Source: Acidobacteriota bacterium
GTDB lineage: Bacteria; Acidobacteriota; Vicinamibacteria; Vicinamibacterales; JAKQTR01
Reading direction: 5' to 3'
NCBI GenBank assembly: GCA_026393735.1
Contig: JAPKZP010000298.1
Location: forward strand, 1 to 7,613
DNA length: 7,613 nt
The translations under genes were made by a program, and so were the position numbers. The notes under the pieces are model-generated. The model was not told where the DNA came from. It searched no databases and was given only the letters and a program-made list of their open reading frames with translations. Below are positions 1 through 5,932 of the stretch, one piece after another (position 1 is the first letter of the stretch; every line of letters begins with the position of its first letter).

Positions 1-1202
1 GCGAAGAGCGTGATCCGGTTGAGCGTGTAGCCGTAGATGTAGAAGACGAACAGCGTGAGCGCCAGCGTCACGGGGATGGCGACCGCCACGACCGCCGCCT
101 CTCGCCTGCCGAGCGTGAGCCAGATGAGCAGCGAGACCGATACGATGGCGATGAACATGTGCCAGAGCAGCTCGTTCGACTTGTCCGCCGCCGTCTCCCC
201 GTAGTTCCGGGTGACGGTGATGTTCAGATCGGCCGGCACGATCACGCCCTTGACCGTCTCGAGCTTGGCCGAGATCCGGCGGGTGAGGTCGATGGCGTTG
301 ACACCCTTGCGCTTGGCGATCGAGATGGTCACCGCGGGGTACGACCGGCCGTCGGAGGTGTGGTGCGTCACGAACGACGTGGGCTCGGCATCCTCGTCGC
401 GCACCGACGCCACGTCGCGCAGCCAGACCGAACGTCCGGCCCGGGCGTCGACCACGACGGCCTGCAGACGGGCGGCGCCATCAATCCAGCTGCCCGCTTC
501 GATCAGTTGGCTGCGATTGCCCGTTACCACGTCCGATCCGCGCTGGCGGAGGTTGGATCCCTGTATAGCGCGCTGCACGCTGAAGGGATCGAGTCCGTAC
601 GTGTTGAGGCGAGCCGGATCCAGTTCCACCGACACCTGCCGGGTGCGGCCGCCGGCGATGGTCACCTCGGAGACGTCCGGGATTTCCTTGATGGATTCAT
701 TCAACTGCTCGGCGACGCGGCGAAGCTCGAAATCGCTGTAGCGCGCGCCCCACAACGTCAGGGCCATGACCGGCACATCGTCGATGGACCGGGGCTTGAC
801 GATCGGGCCGGACACTCCAGGTGGGATGATGTCCATGTTGGCGGACAACTTCTGATTGAGGCGGACGATGGCCTGTTCTTCGTTCTGGCCGACGAAGAAC
901 CGGACGATGACCATCGACATGCCCGGGCTCGACGTGGAGTAGACGTACTCGACGCCGGGGATCTCCCACAGGAGTTTCTCCATCGGCCGGGTGACTCGCT
1001 GCTCCACCTCGGCCGGGGACGCCCCTGGCATCTGGACCATCACGTCGATCATCGGCACGATGATCTGGGGTTCTTCCTCGCGTGGCAGCGCGATGACCGA
1101 AAGCAGGCCAAGGGCCAACGAGGCGATGAGGAAGAGCGGCGTGAGCTTCGATTCGATGAAGGCCGCGGCCATGCGGCCGGCAAGCCCGTGCGGCCGCGTC
1201 AT
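1..1202 (-). CDS. RND-family efflux permease, N-terminal 400 residues (gene runs off the left edge)
   Basis: Inner-membrane, proton-driven RND pump subunit that would export small molecules through the adaptor and TolC channel encoded just upstream. Reading the minus strand from the ATG at 1202 gives an open frame to the window edge with no stop. Residues about 20-39 form the first membrane helix, followed by the conserved stretch PREEEPQIIVPM (40-51), then porter-domain sequence including RPMEKLLWEIPGVEYVYS and KPRSIDDVP. Two further hydrophobic segments lie near 343-361 and 365-388, and the last visible residues are NRITLF, just before the expected fourth helix with its proton-relay acidic residues. 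RND permeases are usually about 1000-1100 residues, so roughly 60% is missing, including the proton relay. The start shares ATGA with the adaptor stop, implying translational coupling. The REEEPQI signature places it in the HAE/CzcA-like RND group. The substrate (drug, solvent, lipid or metal) cannot be told from this half. Confidence 0.93.
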   Translation of the reverse strand, partial: MTRPHGLAGRMAAAFIESKLTPLFLIASLALGLLSVIALPREEEPQIIVPMIDVMVQMPGASPAEVEQRVTRPMEKLLWEIPGVEYVYSTSSPGMSMVIVRFFVGQNEEQAIVRLNQKLSANMDIIPPGVSGPIVKPRSIDDVPVMALTLWGARYSDFELRRVAEQLNESIKEIPDVSEVTIAGGRTRQVSVELDPARLNTYGLDPFSVQRAIQGSNLRQRGSDVVTGNRSQLIEAGSWIDGAARLQAVVVDARAGRSVWLRDVASVRDEDAEPTSFVTHHTSDGRSYPAVTISIAKRKGVNAIDLTRRISAKLETVKGVIVPADLNITVTRNYGETAADKSNELLWHMFIAIVSVSLLIWLTLGRREAAVVAVAIPVTLALTLFVFYIYGYTLNRITLF

Positions 1203-2446
1203 CGACGTGCCTCCGGGCGGCCTGCCGTCGAAGGTGCCGGCTGGGGCGTCGGCGTTGGCGGCGGTGTGAGGGCGGCCGTGGGCGTCACAGGCGATCCGTC
1301 AACCAGCCCTGCCGACGGGCTGACGACGACCTGTTCGCCGGGCACGAGGCCGGCCCTGATTTCGACGCGCTCGCCGGATTCGTCGGCGGCGTTTACCATC
1401 CGGAGGTTCGCCTTGCGCGATGCATCGACGACATAGACGTAGGCCATCTGGCCGCGCCGCACCAGGGCCGACGACGGCACCTCGATGCCCCGGTGGGCCG
1501 GCCCGCGGAGTGCTGCGCGTCCGAACATCCCGGAGCGAAGTCCCGTGGCGCGCTGCGGGAGATCGATCTTGACCAGGAAGTCGTGCGAACCCGGGTCGAG
1601 CATGCGCGAGACCTCGGCGACGCGGCCCGTGATGGCGGTGGCGTTCCCCGCGCCCTCACTGGTGGGCGAGTCGAGCCGGACCGTGATCTCGGCGCCCAGC
1701 TGGACATACGCGGCGCGCGATTCGTCGAGGCGCACCTCGAGCCGGAAAGCCCGGGTGTCCTCGATCGTGAGCAGCGGCTGCCCCGGGGACGCCATGTTGC
1801 CGGGCTCGACGCGCTTCTCGGTGACCACGCCCGCGAAGGGCGCCTGCAGCGTCGCGTACGACAGGCCGATTGACGCAGCCCGGGAGGCCGCCGTGGCGGC
1901 GTCGAGGCCTGACTTCGCTTCGGCCACCCGGGCATCGGCCCCGGTGAACCGCGACTCTGCGGCGCGCAGTGCCGTGGTGGCCTCGTCCAGTTCATACTGG
2001 GTGGCCGAGTTCCTGGCGCGCAGGTCCGTGAACCGCTGGAACGTGACGCGGGCGAGCTTAAGCCCGGCATCGGCGGCCTGCCGTTCAGCCTCGGCGCCCG
2101 CCAGCCCGTGACGGGCGGCGGCCTCGCCTGCGGCGGCCCGAATCTGACCGGCCTCGAGGTCTCGTGCGTCCAGACGCACCAAGGTCTGGCCGGCCCGGAC
2201 GGCCTGGCCCGGCACCACGTCCACGGACTGGACCTCGGCCATGATCTTGCCCACAATCGTCGCCACCACGCGGGCGCGGACGACGCCGCCGGTCTCGAAC
2301 GACTCCGACAGGTCCTGGGCTGCGGTCGTCGTCACGACCACGGGGATCGGGGCCGCGGCATCGCCGCGCGCAGGCTCGGGGGTTGAACAGGCAGCGGCCG
2401 ACATGGTCAGGGCCAGTCCGGCGGCGATAAGGGCGACGGTCTTCAT
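1199..2446 (-). CDS. RND efflux periplasmic adaptor (membrane fusion protein, HlyD/AcrA type)
   Basis: Periplasmic adaptor linking the RND permease to the outer-membrane channel. From the ATG at 2446 it has 415 residues. Residues 1-20 (MKTVALIAAG, then LALTMSAAAC) form a lipoprotein-type signal: Cys20 followed by Ser, although the usual Leu at position -3 is Ala, so lipidation is likely but not certain. The order is typical: beta-barrel start near 50, first lipoyl half around 66-95 (VDVVPGQAVRAGQTLVRLD), an Ala/Arg/Glu-rich helical hairpin from about 97 to 195, second lipoyl half with APFAGVV at 202-208, barrel, then a membrane-proximal domain. The C-terminus is an unusual Pro/Thr-rich tail (TPPPTPTPQPAPST), probably flexible. 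An in-frame GTG at 2458 overlaps the channel stop as GTGA. The ATG is preferred because it begins directly at the signal peptide and has GGAAAG 11 bases upstream, while the GTG abuts that same motif. Confidence 0.92.
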   Translation of the reverse strand: MKTVALIAAGLALTMSAAACSTPEPARGDAAAPIPVVVTTTAAQDLSESFETGGVVRARVVATIVGKIMAEVQSVDVVPGQAVRAGQTLVRLDARDLEAGQIRAAAGEAAARHGLAGAEAERQAADAGLKLARVTFQRFTDLRARNSATQYELDEATTALRAAESRFTGADARVAEAKSGLDAATAASRAASIGLSYATLQAPFAGVVTEKRVEPGNMASPGQPLLTIEDTRAFRLEVRLDESRAAYVQLGAEITVRLDSPTSEGAGNATAITGRVAEVSRMLDPGSHDFLVKIDLPQRATGLRSGMFGRAALRGPAHRGIEVPSSALVRRGQMAYVYVVDASRKANLRMVNAADESGERVEIRAGLVPGEQVVVSPSAGLVDGSPVTPTAALTPPPTPTPQPAPSTAGRPEARR

Positions 2447-2454
2447 GGCGTCAA

Positions 2455-3792
2455 TCACTTTCCACGGGCGCGATCGAGCATCGCGCCGCTGACCAGCACG
2501 TCAACGAGGGCCATCGTGTGCTGAAGTTCGGTTTCGAGCACCGCGTCGGCGGCGCGCAGGACGTCGTTCACGCTGGCCAGGCCCGCTTCGTAGCGGTCAC
2601 GAATGATGCGCTGGCTTTCCTTGGCTTGCAATCGCGCCGTGCGGCCCACTTCCTCTCGTGCGCGGGCGGATTCGACGCGCGCGATGGCCGATCGGACTTC
2701 GACGCGGGCGGCCGACTCTACGCGCTGGCGCCCGGCCTCGGCCCGGATCTGCGCGGCCGCGGTCTCACGCAGCCTGGCGGCGTCTGCAAGTCCGGAAAAC
2801 AGATTCCACCGAACGAAGGCCCCGACACCCCAGGAGCGTGCCTGTTCGGCGAACGAGGCACCGTTGAACTCCAGGCCTCCCTGGACTCCGACCTGGGGCA
2901 GGAATGCGCCGCGGCTGCTCTTCCGGGCCTCCCGCGCGAGTTGCTCCTGCAGCACGGCCTGGGACACGTCCGCCCGCCCGGCAAGTTCGTCCCGTTCGAT
3001 GGCGGCCGCCGTCGGCAGCGCCGTGTCGACCGTCTGCGGAAGCTGCAGTGCATAGACGCCGTCGAGCGGCTCGCCCATCGCATCGTTCAGTTGCGCCCGC
3101 GCGATGGTCTCCTGGCTGGCGGCCGAGATCTGGCGCTCGCGCACCTGGGAGCGATGCACGCGCACGGCCAGCACGTCCGCGTCGGTGCCCATGCCGGCGT
3201 CGCGCCGGTGCTCGGCCCGCAGCAGGTCTTCGTCTGCCGACTGCAGCGCGGCGTCGGCCGCCCGGCGCTGAGCGACAGCCATCAGTACCTGGCCGTAGCT
3301 CTGGGTGACCGCCGTGCGCAGGGCGCGCACCGCGTCCTGGCCGGCCACGCTCGCGATCTGGGCGCCGAGCCTGGCTTGCCGGATGCCGGACTCGCGTCGG
3401 CCGCCGTCGAACACCAGCTCCTCCGCCGTGATGGCCGTGTGGTAGTTCGAGATCGGATCCGGGTGGTTGAGGGCGTCGATGGCGAAATTCTCGGGGCCGA
3501 AGCGGCGCTGGGACAGCAGCGACCCGAACACGAACACCGGCTGGTCGCCGCGCTGCCAGGCCTCGACGAAATCTACGCGCGGGAGCCAGGCCGCCCGGGC
3601 CTGGTCCGCCCGGGCCTCGGCTTCAGTGACGTCGGCGGCGGCTTCGCGCATGGACGGATGCTGGCGGATCGCCCGGGTGATGGCCTCGTTCAGCGTCAAT
3701 GGGGCCTGGGCTCGGACGACCGCCGGGGTCAGCACAATCACCGTGCCGGCGATGGCCAGCACAGAAGCAAGGAAGCGAATTAGATTCTGCAT
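2455..3792 (-). CDS. TolC-family outer-membrane efflux channel protein
   Basis: Outer-membrane trimeric channel giving the pump its exit. From the ATG at 3792 it has 445 residues, the usual size for the family. A Sec signal peptide is clear: MQNLIRF, a hydrophobic core to about residue 22, then an AQA cleavage motif at 28-30 followed by PLTLNEAI, the standard opening of the first outer-membrane-efflux domain. The rest is Ala/Arg/Glu-rich helix with two similar repeats, as in TolC. The second contains GVGAFVRWNLFSGLADAARL, a beta-strand segment typical of these channels, and the end has RDRYEAGLASVNDVL. The frame stays open upstream to 3885, but those 31 residues do not look like a signal sequence and GAGGAG lies three bases before the chosen ATG. 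It is the first gene of the efflux operon. The order channel-adaptor-permease occurs in many RND loci and does not identify the substrate. Confidence 0.93.
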   Translation of the reverse strand: MQNLIRFLASVLAIAGTVIVLTPAVVRAQAPLTLNEAITRAIRQHPSMREAAADVTEAEARADQARAAWLPRVDFVEAWQRGDQPVFVFGSLLSQRRFGPENFAIDALNHPDPISNYHTAITAEELVFDGGRRESGIRQARLGAQIASVAGQDAVRALRTAVTQSYGQVLMAVAQRRAADAALQSADEDLLRAEHRRDAGMGTDADVLAVRVHRSQVRERQISAASQETIARAQLNDAMGEPLDGVYALQLPQTVDTALPTAAAIERDELAGRADVSQAVLQEQLAREARKSSRGAFLPQVGVQGGLEFNGASFAEQARSWGVGAFVRWNLFSGLADAARLRETAAAQIRAEAGRQRVESAARVEVRSAIARVESARAREEVGRTARLQAKESQRIIRDRYEAGLASVNDVLRAADAVLETELQHTMALVDVLVSGAMLDRARGK

Positions 3793-3795
3793 ACG

Positions 3796-3801
3796 CTCCT
3801 C
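3796..3801 (-). promoter_or_regulatory. Ribosome-binding site of the channel gene
   Basis: The minus strand reads GAGGAG, CGT, ATG. The Shine-Dalgarno match is strong although the spacing of three bases is short. Together with the signal peptide that starts at this ATG, it decides the start at 3792 over the longer open frame beginning at 3885. Confidence 0.65.
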
Positions 3802-3807
3802 AGAGAT

Positions 3808-3817
3808 GCCGATCGGC
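3808..3817. repeat. Perfect 10-bp palindrome GCCGATCGGC
   Basis: The sequence equals its own reverse complement and sits in the leader of the channel gene, six bases upstream of its ribosome-binding site. It could be a protein-binding site or a small transcript element. In GC-rich DNA such palindromes also arise by chance, so no function is claimed. Confidence 0.4.
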
Positions 3818-3870
3818 TCGGTTTGGTGACACGACGCAGCGCGATCCGCGCCGGGGCCCCTTGTTGGCGG

Positions 3871-3876
3871 TACAAT
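3871..3876 (+). promoter_or_regulatory. Possible -10 hexamer TACAAT overlapping the sigma-factor start
   Basis: TACAAT differs by one base from the housekeeping -10 consensus TATAAT and stands out in a GC-rich stretch. No -35 match is present about 17 bases upstream (that region reads GC only), and no extended TGN is present. If it works, the transcript would begin near 3882-3884 and the ATG at 3875 could not be used, which would move translation to a GTG at 3887 or 3905. Confidence 0.25.
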
Positions 3877-4516
3877 GACCCGCATTGTGACGAATCGAGC
3901 CGACGTGAATCCTTCAACACGCGCCGCGGGGAAGAGCGGACGCGATCCGGACTATGCCGCGCTGCTTCGTGCCGCGCAGGGCGGCAACCAGCATGCGATG
4001 GAACGTCTCCTGATGCGCGCCCAGGAGATTGCGTACCGCTTCAGCTTGCTGGTCTGCGGGCATGCCGACGACGCGGATGACGCGATGCAGGAGGCCTTGC
4101 TGAAGACGTACCGGCACGCCGCGCAGATCAAGGAACCCGAGGCGTTCCGGACGTGGCTGTATCGCACCGTGAAGAACGCGTGTCTGATCAGCCGGCGCAA
4201 GCGCGTGCACGAGCCAAGTCATGTGCATTCGCTCGACGAGGTGGTGACCGACGGGGACGGAGGCGTGCGGACGCTGGACGTCGAAGATCCGGGGCGGCGC
4301 CCCGACCAGATACTGGAGAACCGGCGCCTGCGGCGGTCGCTGCGCCGGGCGCTGCAGACGCTGGGCCCGGACTACCGGCTCATCGTCTTCCTGCGGGAAG
4401 TCGAGGGGCTCTCGACGCGCGAGGTCGCGACCGTCATGGGGATTTCCGAAGCGAATGTGAAGACGCGCCTGCATCGCGCGCGATTGTCGCTGCAGCAGCA
4501 GCTGGAGGCCCCATGA
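3875..4516 (+). CDS. ECF-type RNA polymerase sigma factor (sigma-70 family)
   Basis: Alternative sigma factor that directs RNA polymerase to a dedicated set of promoters. Up to 213 residues, usual for the ECF group. Sigma region 2 spans about 27-110: DYAALLRAAQGGN, then ADDADDAMQEALLKTYRH and FRTWLYRTVKNACLISRRKR, the polymerase-binding and -10-recognition helices. A charged linker (about 111-150) with no region 3 leads to region 4 at about 152-208, whose helix-turn-helix LSTREVATVMGISEANVKTRLHRAR would read the -35 element. The ATG at 3875 has only a weak GGCGG ribosome-binding match. GTG codons at 3887 and 3905 remain possible starts and would remove only the unstructured N-terminus. The last codon and stop overlap the next gene's ATG, so it is coupled to its likely inhibitor. 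It lies divergently from the efflux operon, a candidate target. Confidence 0.93.
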   Translation: MTRIVTNRADVNPSTRAAGKSGRDPDYAALLRAAQGGNQHAMERLLMRAQEIAYRFSLLVCGHADDADDAMQEALLKTYRHAAQIKEPEAFRTWLYRTVKNACLISRRKRVHEPSHVHSLDEVVTDGDGGVRTLDVEDPGRRPDQILENRRLRRSLRRALQTLGPDYRLIVFLREVEGLSTREVATVMGISEANVKTRLHRARLSLQQQLEAP

Positions 4517-4785
4517 AGGCCGAGCCCCGGGATCATTGTCGCAAGCTGCTCGAACAGGTGTCGCGTTATCTGGATGGCGACCTGACGCCGGCGGAGCGCC
4601 GCACGATTACGCAGCACCTCCGCCAGTGCCCGTGCTGCCAGACGATGGCCGACAGTCTGCAGCATACCGTTGAGGTCTGCCGGAAGGCGGGCGGCGCTCG
4701 GCTGCCGGCTGATGTCAGGAGCCGGGCGAAGGCGCGGATCGCCACGCTGCTGTCGAGCGGCCCTGTTCACCGTCCCCGTACATGA
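4513..4785 (+). CDS. Small soluble zinc-finger (ZAS/zf-HC2) anti-sigma factor
   Basis: Probable inhibitor of the sigma factor encoded immediately upstream, binding it in the cytoplasm until a signal releases it. It has 90 residues with no membrane segment, so signal sensing should be cytoplasmic. The signature is His35-x3-Cys39-x2-Cys42 with an upstream Cys9 as probable fourth zinc ligand, in the context YLDGDLTPAERRTITQHLRQC, which matches the anti-sigma zinc-finger fold. Two extra cysteines (Cys41, Cys56) make it cysteine-rich for its size. In the RsrA family, thiol oxidation with zinc loss releases the sigma factor; a similar redox role here is inference. The start at 4513 has GGAGG four bases upstream and overlaps the sigma-factor stop as ATGA. 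The same frame is open further upstream (from 4153), but that part only shadows the sigma gene. The stop codon lies in the loop of a hairpin (4772-4794). Confidence 0.88.
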   Translation: MKAEPRDHCRKLLEQVSRYLDGDLTPAERRTITQHLRQCPCCQTMADSLQHTVEVCRKAGGARLPADVRSRAKARIATLLSSGPVHRPRT

Positions 4786-4873
4786 CATGGGGACCGGGGA
4801 TCCCGCCCGGTCCGACGAATACCGTCGTGCCGAAGCCGTTTCCCCGATCCCCAATGGTGAGGGGCTGACCCCC
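4772..4873. repeat. Cluster of overlapping inverted repeats at the convergent gene junction (possible bidirectional terminator or REP-like element)
   Basis: Four structures can be paired by eye. First, 4772-4779 with 4787-4794 (GTCCCCGT/ATGGGGAC, one G-T pair, 7-base loop holding the anti-sigma stop). Second, 4791-4798 with 4806-4813 (GGACCGGG/CCCGGTCC, perfect 8 bp), which shares bases with the first so the two exclude each other. Third, a long-range pair 4788-4800 with 4841-4853, 12 of 13 complementary. Fourth, 4861-4864 with 4869-4872 (GGGG-CTGA-CCCC), ending against the stop of the leftward gene. No T-run follows any stem on either strand, so a classical intrinsic terminator is not shown. 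The position between two convergent operons favours transcript ending or 3'-end protection. Confidence 0.5.
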
Positions 4874-5874
4874 TACTGAATCTTCATCTGATACGCGGCC
4901 AGCACCTTCATGTAGTTCGCGCGCTCGAAGGCGGCCGGGTTCGGGCTGCGCTCGAGGCTCATGCTCCCCATCGCCTGCTTGAGGGAGTCGTATTCGTGTT
5001 CCTCGAGCCAGGCCTTCATGCCGCCGACGAGCGTTTTGATGTGTTCGGGTCCATGGTGCAGGAGGCTCGACACCGTCTGAACGGCGCTGGCGCCGGCCAT
5101 GACCGCCTTGATGGCGTCGACCGGGGTGTGGACGCCGCCGGTGACCGCCAGTGTCGCCTTCACCCGGCCGAAGAGCACGGCCAGCCACCGGAGGCGCAGC
5201 AGCAGGTCGTTCGACGTTGACAGGCTCAAGGTCGAGGTGACCGCCAGATCCTGGAGATCGAAGTCGGGCTGGTAGAAGCGGTTGAAGAGGACCAGGCCCT
5301 CCACGCCGAGCGCGTCCAGCTGGGCCGCGAGGTGGGCCACCGACGAATAGAAGGGCGACAGCTTCACCGCGATGGGAATCGTGACCGACGCCTTCAGCGC
5401 CCGGACGACGTCGATGACCCGGCGTTCGACCGCGGCGCCCGTCTCGCGCGGGTCGGCCGCCACATGGTAGACGTTGAGTTCCAGGGCGTTGGCGCCGGCC
5501 TGCTCGATGAGCTTCGCGTATTCGATCCAGCCTTCAGCGGTCGTTCCGTTCAGGGACGCGATGACCGGCAGCTTCACCGCCTGCTTGATGAGGCGGATCT
5601 GCTCGAGGTACTGGTACGGCCCGAGGCGGAAGTCACCGGCGTGGGGGAAGTACGAGAGCGCCTCGGCGCTGCTGTTGTCGAGCAGCTCCATGTGATACAC
5701 CATGCCTTGCTGCTCGCGCGTGATCTGCTCTTCGAACAGCGAGTGCATGGTGATGGCCGCGGCACCGGCATCCTCGAGCCGCTTCACGAGGTCGAGGTGA
5801 TCCACCAGCGGTGAGGCGCCCGGCATGATGGGGTGCGGGAGTGTCAATCCGAGATACGTCGTCGACAGATCCAT
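4873..5874 (-). CDS. Dihydroorotate dehydrogenase-like FMN flavoprotein (probably not a true DHOD)
   Basis: Predicted cytoplasmic FMN-binding TIM-barrel protein of 333 residues, near the usual size of class 1 dihydroorotate dehydrogenases. The frame of the family is kept: LGLTLPHPIMPGASP at the start, VIASLNG (104-110), LELNVY (131-136), VKLSPF with Lys171 as likely FMN contact, LFNRFYQPDFD (196-206), and the phosphate-binding end AVTGGVHTPVDAIKAVMAGAS (243-263). The NLSCPN signature of class 1A enzymes, with the catalytic cysteine and orotate-binding asparagines, reads NVYHVA here: Asn134 stays, but Cys becomes His137 and the last Asn becomes Ala139. The family active-site Lys near residue 43 reads ITMHS, also without Lys. 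Oxidation of dihydroorotate is therefore unlikely. It follows the pyruvate:ferredoxin oxidoreductase gene, and similar DHOD-like proteins are known beside nifJ; substrate and partner are unknown. The ATG at 5874 has GGAG seven bases upstream. Confidence 0.88.
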   Translation of the reverse strand: MDLSTTYLGLTLPHPIMPGASPLVDHLDLVKRLEDAGAAAITMHSLFEEQITREQQGMVYHMELLDNSSAEALSYFPHAGDFRLGPYQYLEQIRLIKQAVKLPVIASLNGTTAEGWIEYAKLIEQAGANALELNVYHVAADPRETGAAVERRVIDVVRALKASVTIPIAVKLSPFYSSVAHLAAQLDALGVEGLVLFNRFYQPDFDLQDLAVTSTLSLSTSNDLLLRLRWLAVLFGRVKATLAVTGGVHTPVDAIKAVMAGASAVQTVSSLLHHGPEHIKTLVGGMKAWLEEHEYDSLKQAMGSMSLERSPNPAAFERANYMKVLAAYQMKIQ

Positions 5875-5888
5875 ATCGAGTCTCCGTG

Positions 5889-5914
5889 GCCCGGCGCCGG
5901 GAACGGCGCCGGGC
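5889..5914 (-). repeat. Perfect 11-bp intercistronic hairpin between nifJ and the flavoprotein gene
   Basis: GCCCGGCGCCG (5889-5899) and CGGCGCCGGGC (5904-5914) are exact reverse complements with a four-base loop. In the operon transcript the loop is UUCC; on the other strand it would be GGAA, a GNRA tetraloop. The stem is all G-C. It sits in the 58-base gap after the nifJ stop (TAG at 5933-5935) and ends 10 bases before the flavoprotein's GGAG ribosome-binding site. No T-run follows it in the direction of transcription, so stabilisation of the upstream message or partial attenuation is more likely than full termination. Function is inferred. Confidence 0.65.
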
Positions 5915-5932
5915 TGATTGTCTGTGCTGGGT

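Larger units (their letters stand above)
3793..3874. promoter_or_regulatory. Divergent intergenic region between the efflux operon and the sigma/anti-sigma operon
   Basis: These 82 bases are the only space available for promoters of both the leftward efflux operon and the rightward sigma-factor operon, unless promoters lie inside coding sequence. Visible elements, left to right, are the channel gene's ribosome-binding site (GAGGAG on the minus strand, 3796-3801), a perfect palindrome GCCGATCGGC (3808-3817), a palindromic GGGGCCCC (3853-3860), and TACAAT (3871-3876) overlapping the sigma-factor start. No convincing -35/-10 pair with normal spacing was found on either strand, so neither transcription start is assigned. 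The role as control region is inferred from the divergent layout. Confidence 0.6.

Noticed and set aside
159..1436. 425-residue open frame on the plus strand
   Set aside because: It is antisense to the RND permease and adaptor, rich in Arg/Asp/His/Gly with no domain pattern, and arises from codon bias in GC-rich DNA. The minus strand holds clearly conserved protein sequence.
2518..3783. 421-residue open frame on the plus strand
   Set aside because: It mirrors the TolC-family gene on the opposite strand and has low-complexity Arg/Gly/Leu composition without recognisable motifs.
3793..3885. Longer N-terminus for the channel gene (start at 3885)
   Set aside because: It would place 31 residues before a clear signal peptide and overlap the sigma-factor start. 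The ATG at 3792 has GAGGAG upstream.
4153..4512. Upstream extension of the anti-sigma frame to give a 210-residue protein
   Set aside because: The added part lies wholly inside the sigma-factor gene in another frame and is Arg/Ala-rich. The ATG at 4513 has a strong ribosome-binding site and starts the recognised domain.
4873..5874. Annotation as pyrD for pyrimidine synthesis
   Set aside because: The catalytic Cys signature and active-site Lys are absent and the neighbour is nifJ rather than pyr genes.
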